NCBI GenBank assembly: GCA_937976325.1
Contig: CALJSD010000099.1
Span: forward strand, 1 to 27,749
Direction: 5' to 3'
DNA from: an uncultured Carnobacterium sp.
GTDB taxonomy: Bacteria; Bacillota; Bacilli; Lactobacillales; Aerococcaceae
DNA: 27,749 nucleotides
The position numbers were made by a program, and so were the translations under genes. Below the pieces are notes generated by a model that worked only from the letters and a program-made list of their open reading frames with translations, searched no databases and was not told the DNA's origin. This document shows positions 13,949 through 22,211 of the stretch, piece after piece (the first letter of the stretch is position 1; every line of letters begins with the position of its first letter).

Positions 13949-14878
13949 ATGAGTAAATTATTAGTTTTCGGACATCAAAATCCAGATACAGACGCAATTA
14001 CATCAGCAATTTCATATGCTTACTTATTACGTCATTTAGGAGAAGATGCAGAAGCAGTTGCCCTAGGGACTCCAAATGAAGAAACACAATATGCGCTAGA
14101 ATATTTCAAAAAAGAAGCTCCACGAGTGATTGGAGATGTTTCAGAAGAAACAGACCGTGTAGCGTTAGTGGACCACAATGAAGTTCAACAAAGTGCTACT
14201 GGCGTTGAAAAAGTAGAAGTTGGATATGTAGTGGATCACCACCGTATTGCTAACTTCCAAACAGCAAATCCATTATTCTACCGTGCAGAACCTGTAGGAT
14301 GTACAAATACAATTCTTTACAAAATGTACAAAGAATATGGTGTGGATATTCCAAAAGATATCGCAGGATTAATGGTTTCTGCTATTGTATCAGATACATT
14401 ATTATTCAAATCACCAACTTGTACACAACAAGATATTGAAGCTGCTACAGAACTTGCAAATATCGCTGAAATCGATGTGAATGTATACGGATTAGAAATG
14501 TTAAAAGCTGGAACAAACTTAGGTGATAAATCTGTAGAAGATTTAATCGACTTAGATGCAAAATCATTCCCATTAGGTGGAGCAAATGTACGTATCGCAC
14601 AAGTAAACGTTGTTGACCCAGAAGAGTTATTAGCTCGTCGCGACGATCTTGAAAATGCAATGCGTGAATCAAGCAATGAAAATGGCTATGATACATTTGT
14701 ATTTGTCATTACAAACATCTTAACAAGCGTATCAACAGTATTAGTAGTTGGTGACCATTTAGAAAAAGTAGCTCAAGCGTTTAACGCAAGCTACGAGGAT
14801 GGAGTATTAACATTACCAGGAGTTGTTTCTCGTAAGAAACAAGTTGTCCCACCTTTAACAGTGGCTTTCGAAGGATAA
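13949..14878 (+). CDS. ppaC: Manganese-dependent inorganic pyrophosphatase (family II)
   Basis: A 309-residue DHH-family pyrophosphatase, the same length as Bacillus subtilis PpaC. It hydrolyses pyrophosphate to two phosphates in the cytosol and pulls biosynthetic reactions forward. Metal-binding motifs are complete: FGHQNPDTDAI (His9, Asp13, Asp15), LVDHNE (Asp75) and VVDHHRI (Asp96, His97, His98), with Asp in VSDTLLF. The C-terminal DHHA2 domain ends in SRKKQVVPPL, whose Arg295 and Lys296 bind the substrate. There are no CBS domains, so it is the short, unregulated form. Start codon supported by GAGAGAGG shortly upstream. It is monocistronic by appearance, with a palindrome-bearing promoter and a strong terminator. 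Confidence 0.97.
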   Translation: MSKLLVFGHQNPDTDAITSAISYAYLLRHLGEDAEAVALGTPNEETQYALEYFKKEAPRVIGDVSEETDRVALVDHNEVQQSATGVEKVEVGYVVDHHRIANFQTANPLFYRAEPVGCTNTILYKMYKEYGVDIPKDIAGLMVSAIVSDTLLFKSPTCTQQDIEAATELANIAEIDVNVYGLEMLKAGTNLGDKSVEDLIDLDAKSFPLGGANVRIAQVNVVDPEELLARRDDLENAMRESSNENGYDTFVFVITNILTSVSTVLVVGDHLEKVAQAFNASYEDGVLTLPGVVSRKKQVVPPLTVAFEG

Positions 14879-14888
14879 AAAATTACGG

Positions 14889-14928
14889 AGTGGGTGAGGA
14901 ACATCCTTTAATTCCTCCCCACTTTTTT
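14889..14928 (+). terminator. Intrinsic terminator after ppaC
   Basis: AGTGGG and GAGGAA (14889-14901, one bulged T) pair with TTCCTC and CCCACT (14912-14923) around CATCCTTTAA, followed by TTTTTT. It ends only about 18 nt before the next start codon. Confidence 0.88.
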
Positions 14929-14945
14929 AGTAAAGGAAAAGGAAA

Positions 14946-15824
14946 ATGCGAAATCTATTACAGTTAGTGAAAGATGCGCTTGTACCACAATCAAAAAAAG
15001 AGTGGACGATTTCTCTTGTAACGATAACGGTGCGGAATCTTTCAGTGATGAAGAAATTTTATACGCAAGTTTTGGGTCTTGCTGTGCTGCAAGACTTTGA
15101 TAACGAAATCCTTATTGGACATAGTAGAGGCAGTGTTCCTTTACTTAGATTAGTTCAAGGTAAAGGAAGTAAAGATTCAATTTTAACAACTTACTTTATC
15201 GGTTTTAAATTAACGAAGCCATTTCAAATGGGAGAGTTAATTAACCGATTGATTTTAGAAGAACAAACAATTACTGCAACAGGTTCCGATGGGTACACGA
15301 ATAATTTTTATATCATGGATCCTGAAGGAAATCGATTGAAGTTTATGGTTGAAGGTGAAACTGGCTCTGAACTAGTAGATCAATATCTTGAAGGGACAGA
15401 AATCAACCGTTCGCTTCATGAATTTATTGATGGTGTCGACGCGATGGCAGAAGAATTCCCATCAACTGCTAAAATTACGCAAGTACACTACAATGTTGCT
15501 GATGTCGAAGAAACTGGAGCATTTTTAACCGAAGCGTTTTTATTCAATACGACTTATGATTATGTGACTCGTCGTAAGAATTTTAAAGTGAATAGAGATG
15601 GATACTCACTAGCGATTAATGCATGGGAATTTATCCCGCATTCACACCAAGATTTTTATGGGGTTTCTGAAATTGAATGGCGTGTTCCAAATATGCGAGA
15701 ATTAGAAAACCTTGTGTTGAATTTAGAATCAAAAAAAGTGCCGTTTCATTATTATGATGCTGTTTTGAAAGTTCCAACAGCAAACGGCATCCAATATTGT
15801 TTCAAAGTGGGTGATCATGCATGA
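14946..15824 (+). CDS. VOC (glyoxalase/dioxygenase-like) family protein, two domains
   Basis: A 292-residue protein with two vicinal-oxygen-chelate modules. Module 1 (about 21-140) starts SLVTITVRNLSVMKKFYTQVLGLAVL and ends FYIMDPEGNRLKFMVEG; module 2 (about 175-290) starts ITQVHYNVADVEETGAFLTEAF. The layout resembles CatE-type ring-cleaving dioxygenases of Firmicutes, but the first metal His is replaced (Leu or Thr at that position), so module 1 may not bind metal. No activity can be assigned. The start codon follows an AAAGGAAAAGG tract. The stop overlaps the next start (ATGA), so it is translated together with the first yitT-like gene. No promoter fits between the ppaC terminator and this gene. 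Confidence 0.8.
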   Translation: MRNLLQLVKDALVPQSKKEWTISLVTITVRNLSVMKKFYTQVLGLAVLQDFDNEILIGHSRGSVPLLRLVQGKGSKDSILTTYFIGFKLTKPFQMGELINRLILEEQTITATGSDGYTNNFYIMDPEGNRLKFMVEGETGSELVDQYLEGTEINRSLHEFIDGVDAMAEEFPSTAKITQVHYNVADVEETGAFLTEAFLFNTTYDYVTRRKNFKVNRDGYSLAINAWEFIPHSHQDFYGVSEIEWRVPNMRELENLVLNLESKKVPFHYYDAVLKVPTANGIQYCFKVGDHA

Positions 15825-16714
15825 GTTTTTTAAACCCATCTTCCTATCGTAAATATCGTAAAAATAAAATGGTAAGACATTTGTTGTCATTATTTGCAGT
15901 TGTTATTTCTGGGTTTCTTCAGGCATTTACACTGAAAGTATTTATTCAACCATCGAATCTTTTATCGAGTGGATTCCTTGGCGTATCGATTTTGATTAAT
16001 CAAATTGCAGAATTGTTTGGAGTAGAATTATCCATTTCAATGCTTCTCATTATGCTCAATATTCCAGTGGCAATCTTATGTTATCGTGGGATAAGTGCAC
16101 GATTCACGTTTTATTCGATTTTACAAGTATTCGTGGGAAGTTTCTTTATTCGAGTATTGAATTTTGAACCATTATTTGTGGACGATACAATGCTGAATGT
16201 GATTTTCGGTGGAGTATTAAATGGTTTATATGTTTCGCTCGCCTTGAAGGGAAATGCTTCAACTGGTGGCATGGACTTTGTAGCGCTATACGTTTCGAAC
16301 CGTAATGGAAAAACAATTTGGCAAGAAGTCTTCCTATTTAATACAGCATTACTGTTGATATTTGGTGCGTTGTTTGGCTGGAAACATGCGGGATATTCGA
16401 TTATCTTCCAATATATTTCTACAAAAGTGATTAGCACCTTCCACCAACGTTATCATAAAGTTACGTTGCAAATTACAACGCGTTATGGTGAAGACGTCAT
16501 GGATGCTTATTTAAAGACAGTGCGTCATGGTATTTCATGTGTTGAAGCTATTGGTGGATTCAGTCGAGAAAGAATGTATTTACTACATACGGTGTTGTCT
16601 TCGTACGAAGTGATTGATGCGGTTGCTGTGATTAAAGAAGCAGATCCGCGTGCGATTATTAATCAAATTAGTACAGAAAACTTCTATGGACGATTCCATA
16701 GAGAGCCAGAATAA
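15821..16714 (+). CDS. YitT family membrane protein (paralog 1)
   Basis: A 297-residue integral membrane protein of the YitT family. A short basic N-terminus (SYRKYRKNKMVRH) is followed by about five hydrophobic segments (residues about 19-50, 60-80, 93-110, 120-140, 170-190). The family STGGMDFVALYVS segment occurs around 148-160. The soluble C-terminal DUF2179 domain (about 205-290) begins KVTLQITTRYGEDVMDAYLK and contains GISCVEAIGGFSRERMYLLHTVLSSYEV. The family role is not established; transport or sensing has been proposed. It overlaps the VOC gene by 4 nt and is followed 12 nt later by a second, diverged YitT gene, which suggests a tandem duplication or a heteromeric pair. Confidence 0.9.
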   Translation: MSFLNPSSYRKYRKNKMVRHLLSLFAVVISGFLQAFTLKVFIQPSNLLSSGFLGVSILINQIAELFGVELSISMLLIMLNIPVAILCYRGISARFTFYSILQVFVGSFFIRVLNFEPLFVDDTMLNVIFGGVLNGLYVSLALKGNASTGGMDFVALYVSNRNGKTIWQEVFLFNTALLLIFGALFGWKHAGYSIIFQYISTKVISTFHQRYHKVTLQITTRYGEDVMDAYLKTVRHGISCVEAIGGFSRERMYLLHTVLSSYEVIDAVAVIKEADPRAIINQISTENFYGRFHREPE

Positions 16715-16726
16715 GGAGGAATTTAA

Positions 16727-17605
16727 TTGGAGAAATTTTTAAACAAAGACACATTAAAATCCTTCATCCTGGTTACATTAGGCTGTTTTTTATTTTCGTA
16801 TACCATTAATGCACTTGTAATTGCTAACCACTTTGGGGAAGGCGGTATTACAGGGTTAACCTTATTGGGGTACTATACGTTACAAATTGACCCAGCCTTA
16901 TCAAACTTAATTTTGAATGGATTTTTATTACTGATTGGATATCGTTATCTTGAAAGAAAAACAATGGTATATACTGTTTTAGCTGTTTTTGAATTACCAA
17001 CTTTCTTAAAAATAACGCAAGACTGGCCGGTATTCGTTCCAGAAAACCTAGTTGTTGCTGGTGTGGCTGCAGGAGTATTGGTCGGAATAGCATTAGGTCT
17101 TGTTATTCTTGGAAAAGGAACAACAGCAGGTACTGATATTATTGCGATGATGATGCACAAATATTTAGGGTGGAGCGTTTCTTCTTCATTACTAATGATT
17201 GACTTCATTATCGTGACACCACTTGCGTTTGTGATTGGTTTTGAAAAAGCAGTTCTAACGTTAATTATGTTGTTTATCGCAAGCAAAGTGATTAACTTTA
17301 TTTTAGAAGGGTTTAATCCACGAAAAGCGATTATGATTATTTCAGATAAATACGATGAAATTGGACAACGAATCCAAACGGATTTAGATCGTGGAATTAC
17401 AGTGTTAGATGGACATGGTTTTTACTCAAAAGAGAAGCGACAAGTGTTATATGTTGTTGTCAGTCGTCAACAATTGATGCCGGTTCAACGAATTATTCAC
17501 GAGTATGATCCAGAAGCATTTGTGATTATTACAGACGTAAATCAAGTTATTGGAGAAGGATTTACATTCTATCTCGATGATAACGGAAATAAACTACATC
17601 ATTAA
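16727..17605 (+). CDS. YitT family membrane protein (paralog 2, TTG start)
   Basis: A 292-residue protein of the same family as its upstream neighbour: about five membrane segments in the first 190 residues (SFILVTLGCFLFSYTINALV, NLILNGFLLLIGY, NLVVAGVAAGVLVGIALGLV, LIMLFIASKVINFIL and others), the glycine-rich GKGTTAGTDIIAMMMH segment, and a C-terminal DUF2179 domain (KAIMIISDKYDEIGQRI; GITVLDGHGFYSKEKRQVLYVVV). The start is TTG at 16727, set 6 nt after a strong AAGGAGGA (16713-16720); no ATG is available nearby. The secreted CHAP-protein gene begins 14 nt after its stop, so the VOC, YitT, YitT and CHAP genes read as one transcription unit. The partnership between the two YitT proteins is inferred from adjacency. 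Confidence 0.9.
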   Translation: MEKFLNKDTLKSFILVTLGCFLFSYTINALVIANHFGEGGITGLTLLGYYTLQIDPALSNLILNGFLLLIGYRYLERKTMVYTVLAVFELPTFLKITQDWPVFVPENLVVAGVAAGVLVGIALGLVILGKGTTAGTDIIAMMMHKYLGWSVSSSLLMIDFIIVTPLAFVIGFEKAVLTLIMLFIASKVINFILEGFNPRKAIMIISDKYDEIGQRIQTDLDRGITVLDGHGFYSKEKRQVLYVVVSRQQLMPVQRIIHEYDPEAFVIITDVNQVIGEGFTFYLDDNGNKLHH

Positions 17606-17619
17606 AAAGGAGAGAAAAA

Positions 17620-19254
17620 ATGAAATTTAGAAGTTCTTTGGGATTATTAGCAGGGATTTTATTATTAAACGGGAATGCAGTTTTAGCACAAGAAGTTGAA
17701 ATAACTACAGAAGTAGCGCCGTCAACTACACAAGTAGCGACTACACGAACGCCTGAGACGGTAGAAAGTACAACTGAAGCAGCCACTACACAAACTCAGG
17801 AAGTTACGACGGAAACTTCTACAACAGAAGCTCCAAAGTATACTGGCTGGGTACAGACTTCAGACGGTACTTGGTATTTTTATAACGATGACCATACAAT
17901 GCTTACTTCAAACTGGAAAGGCGACTATTACTTAGAAGCTGACGGGAAAATGGCTACTAGTAAATGGGTAGATAACTACAAATATTATGTTGACGCTTCA
18001 GGTAAATGGGTTCCAGGAAAGATTAAAAAATCTGGTTGGGTTAAAGAAGGCGGTTATTGGTACTATTACCTAGAAGGAGAACAACTTCTTCGTAATAATT
18101 GGAAAGGGAATTATTATCTTGGTTCCGATGGCAAAATGGCCACTGAAAACTGGGTAGATGACCATAAGTACTATGTAGACAAAAACGGTGCTTGGGTTCC
18201 AAATCGTGTGAAATCTGCTTGGGAAAAGATTGATGGGATTTGGTATTACTACGAAAACGGACAACCCGTTAAGAATGTCTGGAAAGGGAACTATTACCTT
18301 CAAGAAGACGGTACGATGGCTACTAATAAATGGGTTGATGATTACCGTTATTATGTTGGTGCAGATGGCTACTGGGTAAAAGATAAAAAACTCAAAAACG
18401 GTTGGGTTAAAGAAAATGGTACTTGGTACTACTATGAAGGTAAAGAACAACGCGTTAAAAATGAATGGCGTGGAAATTATTATTTAGGTTCTACTGGTGT
18501 CATGGTTACAAATCAATGGGTTGATAACGACAAGCATTATGTAGGTGAAGATGGCGCTATCGTTCCAGCTGCGATTAAAGGGAAAGATGGCTGGATTCAA
18601 GAAGCAGATGGTACTTGGTATCATTTTAAAAACGGCATTCCAACACGCAATAAATGGGTAGGCGACTACTATTTATTGGCAGATGGTAAAATGGCGACAA
18701 ATCAATGGGTAGATAACTATCGTTATTACGTTGGAGCTGATGGTGCTTGGTTACCAAATCCATCTTCTAAAGGAAATCAAAAAGAAATTCTTTTAGATTT
18801 AGCACGTGGATATATCGGAGTAGAGCAATTTGATAGTCGTCACAATACAATGGTAAGTATTTATAATTCAGGAAAGAGTAGTTATAGTGGTTACCGAGTA
18901 AGTACGTATGACGACTGGTGTGATATCTTCGTTTCAACAATGTATCAACATAGTGGCCTTATTGATTTAATCGATAAAGAAGCGTATGTTCCATACCATA
19001 TTCGTTTAATGAAAAACAAAGGAATCTGGATTGGAAACTCAGGCCCTCAACCAGGAGATGTCATTACATTTGACTGGAATTTGGATGGCGTTGCTGATCA
19101 CATCGCTATTGTAGAAAAAGTAGAAGGCGACAAAGTAATTACAATCGAAGGAAATACTAGTGATCGTAATTATGATGAATCAAAAGTCGTTCGTAAATCG
19201 CATAAATTATCAGCACGATATATTATTGGATATGGTCGTCCGCAATATCAATAA
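17620..19254 (+). CDS. Secreted cell-wall hydrolase: five wall-binding repeats plus CHAP domain
   Basis: A 544-residue exported protein. A signal peptide (hydrophobic core about 7-20, probable cleavage after VLA, residue 23) is followed by a Thr/Ser/Glu-rich linker (24-73). Five imperfect repeats of about 61 residues follow (about 75-385), each with GWV..GTWYYY, NxWKGxYYL, DGxMATxxWVD and YYVxxDGxWV blocks, akin to choline/glucan-type wall-binding repeats. The last about 155 residues are a CHAP amidase/endopeptidase domain with catalytic-type Cys434 (DDWCDIFVS), His494 (VADHIAIVEK) and Glu510/Asn512 (ITIEGNTSD). It probably cuts peptidoglycan in cell separation or remodelling; the bond and the wall ligand are unknown. 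It starts 14 nt after yitT paralog 2 with GGAGAG before the ATG and ends at a terminator. Confidence 0.92.
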   Translation: MKFRSSLGLLAGILLLNGNAVLAQEVEITTEVAPSTTQVATTRTPETVESTTEAATTQTQEVTTETSTTEAPKYTGWVQTSDGTWYFYNDDHTMLTSNWKGDYYLEADGKMATSKWVDNYKYYVDASGKWVPGKIKKSGWVKEGGYWYYYLEGEQLLRNNWKGNYYLGSDGKMATENWVDDHKYYVDKNGAWVPNRVKSAWEKIDGIWYYYENGQPVKNVWKGNYYLQEDGTMATNKWVDDYRYYVGADGYWVKDKKLKNGWVKENGTWYYYEGKEQRVKNEWRGNYYLGSTGVMVTNQWVDNDKHYVGEDGAIVPAAIKGKDGWIQEADGTWYHFKNGIPTRNKWVGDYYLLADGKMATNQWVDNYRYYVGADGAWLPNPSSKGNQKEILLDLARGYIGVEQFDSRHNTMVSIYNSGKSSYSGYRVSTYDDWCDIFVSTMYQHSGLIDLIDKEAYVPYHIRLMKNKGIWIGNSGPQPGDVITFDWNLDGVADHIAIVEKVEGDKVITIEGNTSDRNYDESKVVRKSHKLSARYIIGYGRPQYQ

Positions 19255-19263
19255 AGTATAACG

Positions 19264-19296
19264 AAAAGCTAATCCTTAGAGATTAGCTTTTTTCTT
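19264..19296 (+). terminator. Intrinsic terminator after the CHAP-protein gene
   Basis: AAAGCTAATC (19265-19274) pairs perfectly with GATTAGCTTT (19281-19290) around CTTAGA, followed by T residues. Confidence 0.9.
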
Positions 19297-19310
19297 ACTT
19301 CACTAGGATT

Positions 19311-19324
19311 TGAAACCGATAAAA
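19311..19324 (+). promoter_or_regulatory. Candidate cre (CcpA) site upstream of the mannose PTS operon
   Basis: TGAAACCGATAAAA matches the catabolite-responsive element consensus TGWAANCGNTNWCA at every position but one (A instead of C near the end). It lies about 50 nt before the promoter -10, where CcpA could activate or modulate transcription. CcpA control of mannose PTS operons is known in related bacteria; binding here is inferred. Confidence 0.5.
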
Positions 19325-19348
19325 AAACAATATAAAGATTAAGATTTC

Positions 19349-19377
19349 TTTAAGTGAATGAATTGTTATGGTACAAT
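19349..19377 (+). promoter_or_regulatory. Putative promoter of the mannose PTS operon
   Basis: TACAAT (19372-19377) with a TGn extension (TGG); a weak TTTAAG lies 17 nt upstream. No sigma-54 type -24/-12 (TGGCAC-N5-TTGC) element is present, so it does not look like a LevR/ManR-driven operon. Confidence 0.5.
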
Positions 19378-19424
19378 TAATTGAATCATAAAGACGATTT
19401 AATTTTTATAAAGGAGGTAGCTTT

Positions 19425-20417
19425 ATGGTAGGAATTATCATTGCAAGTCACGGCGAATTTGCAGATGGTATTAAGCAATCAGGTTCAATGATTTTTGGGA
19501 ATCAAGAAAAAGTTGAATCTGTTGTTTTTATGCCTAGTGAAGGACCTGAAGACTTACAAAGAAAACTGCGCGAAGCAGTTGAAAAACTAGATACTGAAGA
19601 AATTCTATTTCTAGTAGACTTATGGGGTGGTAGTCCATTCAACCAAGCTAATATCTTGTTTGAAGAAGACCCAGACCACCGTGCAATCGTAGCTGGTTTA
19701 AGCTTGCCGATGTTAATTGAAGCATACGCAAGTCGTTTCTCAATGAATACATCACATGAGATTGCAAAAGCGATTGCGCCAACAGCTATTGAAGGTGTGA
19801 AGATTCGTCCTGAATCACTTCAACCAGAAGAGAAGAAAGAGGAGAAAGCAGAATCTGCTGCTCCAGTTTCAAACGGTGCAATTCCAGAAGGAACTGTCAT
19901 TGGAGACGGTAAGATTAAATTTGTGTTAGCTCGTGTGGATACTCGTTTATTACATGGACAAGTAGCAACAAGCTGGACAAAAGCAACAAATCCAAATCGT
20001 ATCATCGTTGTTTCTGATAAGGTTGCAAAAGATGATTTACGTAAGAAATTAATCGAGCAAGCAGCTCCAACAGGAGTTCGTGCGCACGTTATTCCGCTTA
20101 AGAAATTAGTGGAAGTTTATAATGATCCACGTTTTGGGGATACAAAGGCATTATTATTATTCGAAACACCTCAAGAAGCACTTGAAGTGATTGAACAAGG
20201 TGTGAAAATTGATGAATTGAATATTGGTTCAATGGCGCACTCAGTCGGTAAAGTTCAAATTAGTAATGCATTATCTGTGGACCAAGATGATGTAGAAACT
20301 TATAAGAAACTTCGTGACTTAGGCGTGAAGATGGATGTTCGTAAAGTAGTTTCTGATACTCCAGCGGATATCTTTAAATTAATTGAAGCAAAGTCTAATG
20401 AAGGCTTAAAACTATAA
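19425..20417 (+). CDS. manL: Mannose-family PTS EIIAB component
   Basis: A 330-residue cytoplasmic phosphotransferase subunit (manL in Gram-positive naming, manX in E. coli). The EIIA domain (1-130) carries the phosphorylated His9 in IIIASHGEFADG; DLWGGSPFN (65-73) is the second signature. A charged Glu/Lys/Ala hinge (134-160) joins it to the EIIB domain (about 163-330) with the phosphorylated His177 in RVDTRLLHGQVATSW. Phosphate passes from HPr to EIIA, then EIIB, then the sugar taken in by the EIIC/EIID pair. In lactic bacteria such systems carry mannose, glucose, glucosamine and related sugars and influence global carbon control. AAAGGAGG precedes the ATG. First gene of a four-gene operon with a cre-like site upstream. 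Confidence 0.96.
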   Translation: MVGIIIASHGEFADGIKQSGSMIFGNQEKVESVVFMPSEGPEDLQRKLREAVEKLDTEEILFLVDLWGGSPFNQANILFEEDPDHRAIVAGLSLPMLIEAYASRFSMNTSHEIAKAIAPTAIEGVKIRPESLQPEEKKEEKAESAAPVSNGAIPEGTVIGDGKIKFVLARVDTRLLHGQVATSWTKATNPNRIIVVSDKVAKDDLRKKLIEQAAPTGVRAHVIPLKKLVEVYNDPRFGDTKALLLFETPQEALEVIEQGVKIDELNIGSMAHSVGKVQISNALSVDQDDVETYKKLRDLGVKMDVRKVVSDTPADIFKLIEAKSNEGLKL

Positions 20418-20437
20418 CATACAGATAGGAGATTATT

Positions 20438-21250
20438 ATGGATTTTAATGCAATTCAAATTATTTTAGTCCTAATTGTCGCATTCTTAGCTGGTTTGGAA
20501 GGAATCTTGGACGCATTCCAATTCCATCAACCAATTATTGCGTGTACATTAATCGGACTTGCAACAGGACATCTTTCTGAAGCAATTATTCTTGGCGGTT
20601 CATTACAAATTATCGCACTTGCTTGGGCTAACGTTGGGGCCGCAGTTGCACCAGACGCTGCCTTAGCATCAGTTGCTTCAGCGATTATTTATATCAAAGG
20701 GAATGACTTCTCAGAAGCAGGACGTAACTTAGCGATTGGTACTGCAATTACTTTAGCAACAGTTGGTCTTGTATTAACAATGGTTGTTCGTACATTAGCT
20801 GTTGGTTTAGTTCACAGAGCAGATGCTGCTGCTGAAAAAGGAGACTTCCGTGGAGTAGCATTCTGGCATTATGTAGCTTTATCAATGCAAGGACTACGTA
20901 TTATGATTCCAGCAGGAGCACTTCTATTCGTTTCTTCAGAAGTGGTTCAAGGCTACTTAAAATTAATTCCAGAGTGGTTTGCAAACGGTATGACAATTGG
21001 TGGTAACATGGTTGTAGCTGTAGGGCTAGCAATGGTTATTAACTTAATGGCTTCAAAAGAAACATGGCCATTCTTCTTCATTGGTTTTGCAATTGCTCCT
21101 TTAAACGAATTAACTTTAATCGCTACAGGGGTTATCGCATTAAGCTTTGCATTTATTTATTTAAACTTGTCAAACAACAGTGGAAATGGTTCAGCTGGTG
21201 GAAATTCTGGTTCAGGAGACCCACTTGGTGACATTTTAAATGACTATTAA
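20438..21250 (+). CDS. manM: Mannose-family PTS EIIC membrane component
   Basis: A 270-residue integral membrane subunit (manM; manY in E. coli) that forms the sugar channel with EIID. It starts MDFNAIQIILVLIVAFLAGLEG, and the family stretches DAFQFHQPI, LGGSLQIIALAWANVGAAVAPDAA and SWSM-like membrane segments cover residues 1-235. It ends in a flexible Gly/Ser/Asn tail (about 243-262), seen in other Lactobacillales EIIC proteins. AGGAG precedes the start 20 nt after EIIAB, and 14 nt separate its stop from the EIID start. In related species EIIC and EIID also act as the docking site for class IIa bacteriocins; that is known of the family and not tested here. Confidence 0.96.
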   Translation: MDFNAIQIILVLIVAFLAGLEGILDAFQFHQPIIACTLIGLATGHLSEAIILGGSLQIIALAWANVGAAVAPDAALASVASAIIYIKGNDFSEAGRNLAIGTAITLATVGLVLTMVVRTLAVGLVHRADAAAEKGDFRGVAFWHYVALSMQGLRIMIPAGALLFVSSEVVQGYLKLIPEWFANGMTIGGNMVVAVGLAMVINLMASKETWPFFFIGFAIAPLNELTLIATGVIALSFAFIYLNLSNNSGNGSAGGNSGSGDPLGDILNDY

Positions 21251-21264
21251 GGAGAGTGAATGAC

Positions 21265-22191
21265 ATGACAGAGAAAAAAGTATCTTTAACTAAAAAAGAC
21301 CGCTTAAGCGTTATGCTACGTTCACAATTCTTACAAGGTTCTTGGAACTATGAACGTATGCAAAATGGTGGTTGGGCATTCTCGCTTATTCCAGCATTGA
21401 AAAAATTATATCCAAATCCAGAAGATTCAAAAGCAGCGTTAAAACGTCACTTAGAATTCTTTAATACACACCCATATATCGCTTCACCAATTTTAGGGGT
21501 AACATTAGCACTTGAAGAAGACCGTGCAAATGGTGCACCAATCGATGATGCAACGATTCAAGGGGTTAAAGTAGGGATGATGGGACCTTTAGCAGGTATC
21601 GGTGACCCAGTATTCTGGTTTACAATTCGTCCTATTTTAGGAGCGATTGCTGCAGGATTAGCTGCAACAGGTTCAATCATTGGCCCATTGTTCTTCTTCA
21701 TCGTATGGAACTTGATTCGTATCGCATTTATGTGGTCTACACAAGAATTAGGATACCGTCAAGGTTCTGAAATCACAAAAGACTTATCTGGTGGGGTTCT
21801 ACAATCAATTACAAAAGTATCTTCAATTGTGGGGATGTTTGTAATGGGTATCTTAGTAGAACGTTGGACTACGATGAAATTCCCACTTGTATTAACAAGA
21901 GTTTCATTGAAACCAGAGCAATATATTCAATTGCCTGGAGCAGATGACGTTGTTACTGGAGGTCAATTAGGAGATATTGTTACTAAATTATTAGGTGGTA
22001 AAACATTATCACCAGAAGCTGTGACAACTCTTCAAGACAACTTAAACAAGTTGATTCCAGGATTAGCTGCATTACTATTAACATTCTTTGTAATGTGGTT
22101 ATTGAAGAAAAATGTAAAACCAATTTACATTATCTTTGGACTATTTGCATTAGGTATTTTAGCTGGTTTAACAGGAGTAATGGCTCCTTAA
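21265..22191 (+). CDS. manN: Mannose-family PTS EIID membrane component
   Basis: A 308-residue membrane subunit (manN; manZ in E. coli). The N-terminal cytosolic part carries the conserved RSQFLQGSWNYERMQNGG segment, then ALKRHLEFFNTHPYIASPILGV and the glycine-rich GVKVGMMGPLAGIGDPVFWFT motif. Several hydrophobic segments lie in the second half, with the last at the C-terminus (PIYIIFGLFALGILAGLTGV). An extracellular-type loop (about 205-255, VLTRVSLKPEQYIQLPGADD and on) lies between membrane parts. AAGGAG at 21249-21254 places the start at 21265; an in-frame GTG at 21256 lies against the ribosome binding site and is rejected. The ManO gene begins 20 nt downstream. Confidence 0.96.
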   Translation: MTEKKVSLTKKDRLSVMLRSQFLQGSWNYERMQNGGWAFSLIPALKKLYPNPEDSKAALKRHLEFFNTHPYIASPILGVTLALEEDRANGAPIDDATIQGVKVGMMGPLAGIGDPVFWFTIRPILGAIAAGLAATGSIIGPLFFFIVWNLIRIAFMWSTQELGYRQGSEITKDLSGGVLQSITKVSSIVGMFVMGILVERWTTMKFPLVLTRVSLKPEQYIQLPGADDVVTGGQLGDIVTKLLGGKTLSPEAVTTLQDNLNKLIPGLAALLLTFFVMWLLKKNVKPIYIIFGLFALGILAGLTGVMAP

Positions 22192-22211
22192 TAGAGAGTT
22201 GGAGGTAGACT

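Noticed and set aside
19311..19424. Sigma-54 promoter for the mannose PTS operon
   Set aside because: No GG-N10-GC spaced -24/-12 element is present in the upstream region, and no activator gene is adjacent.
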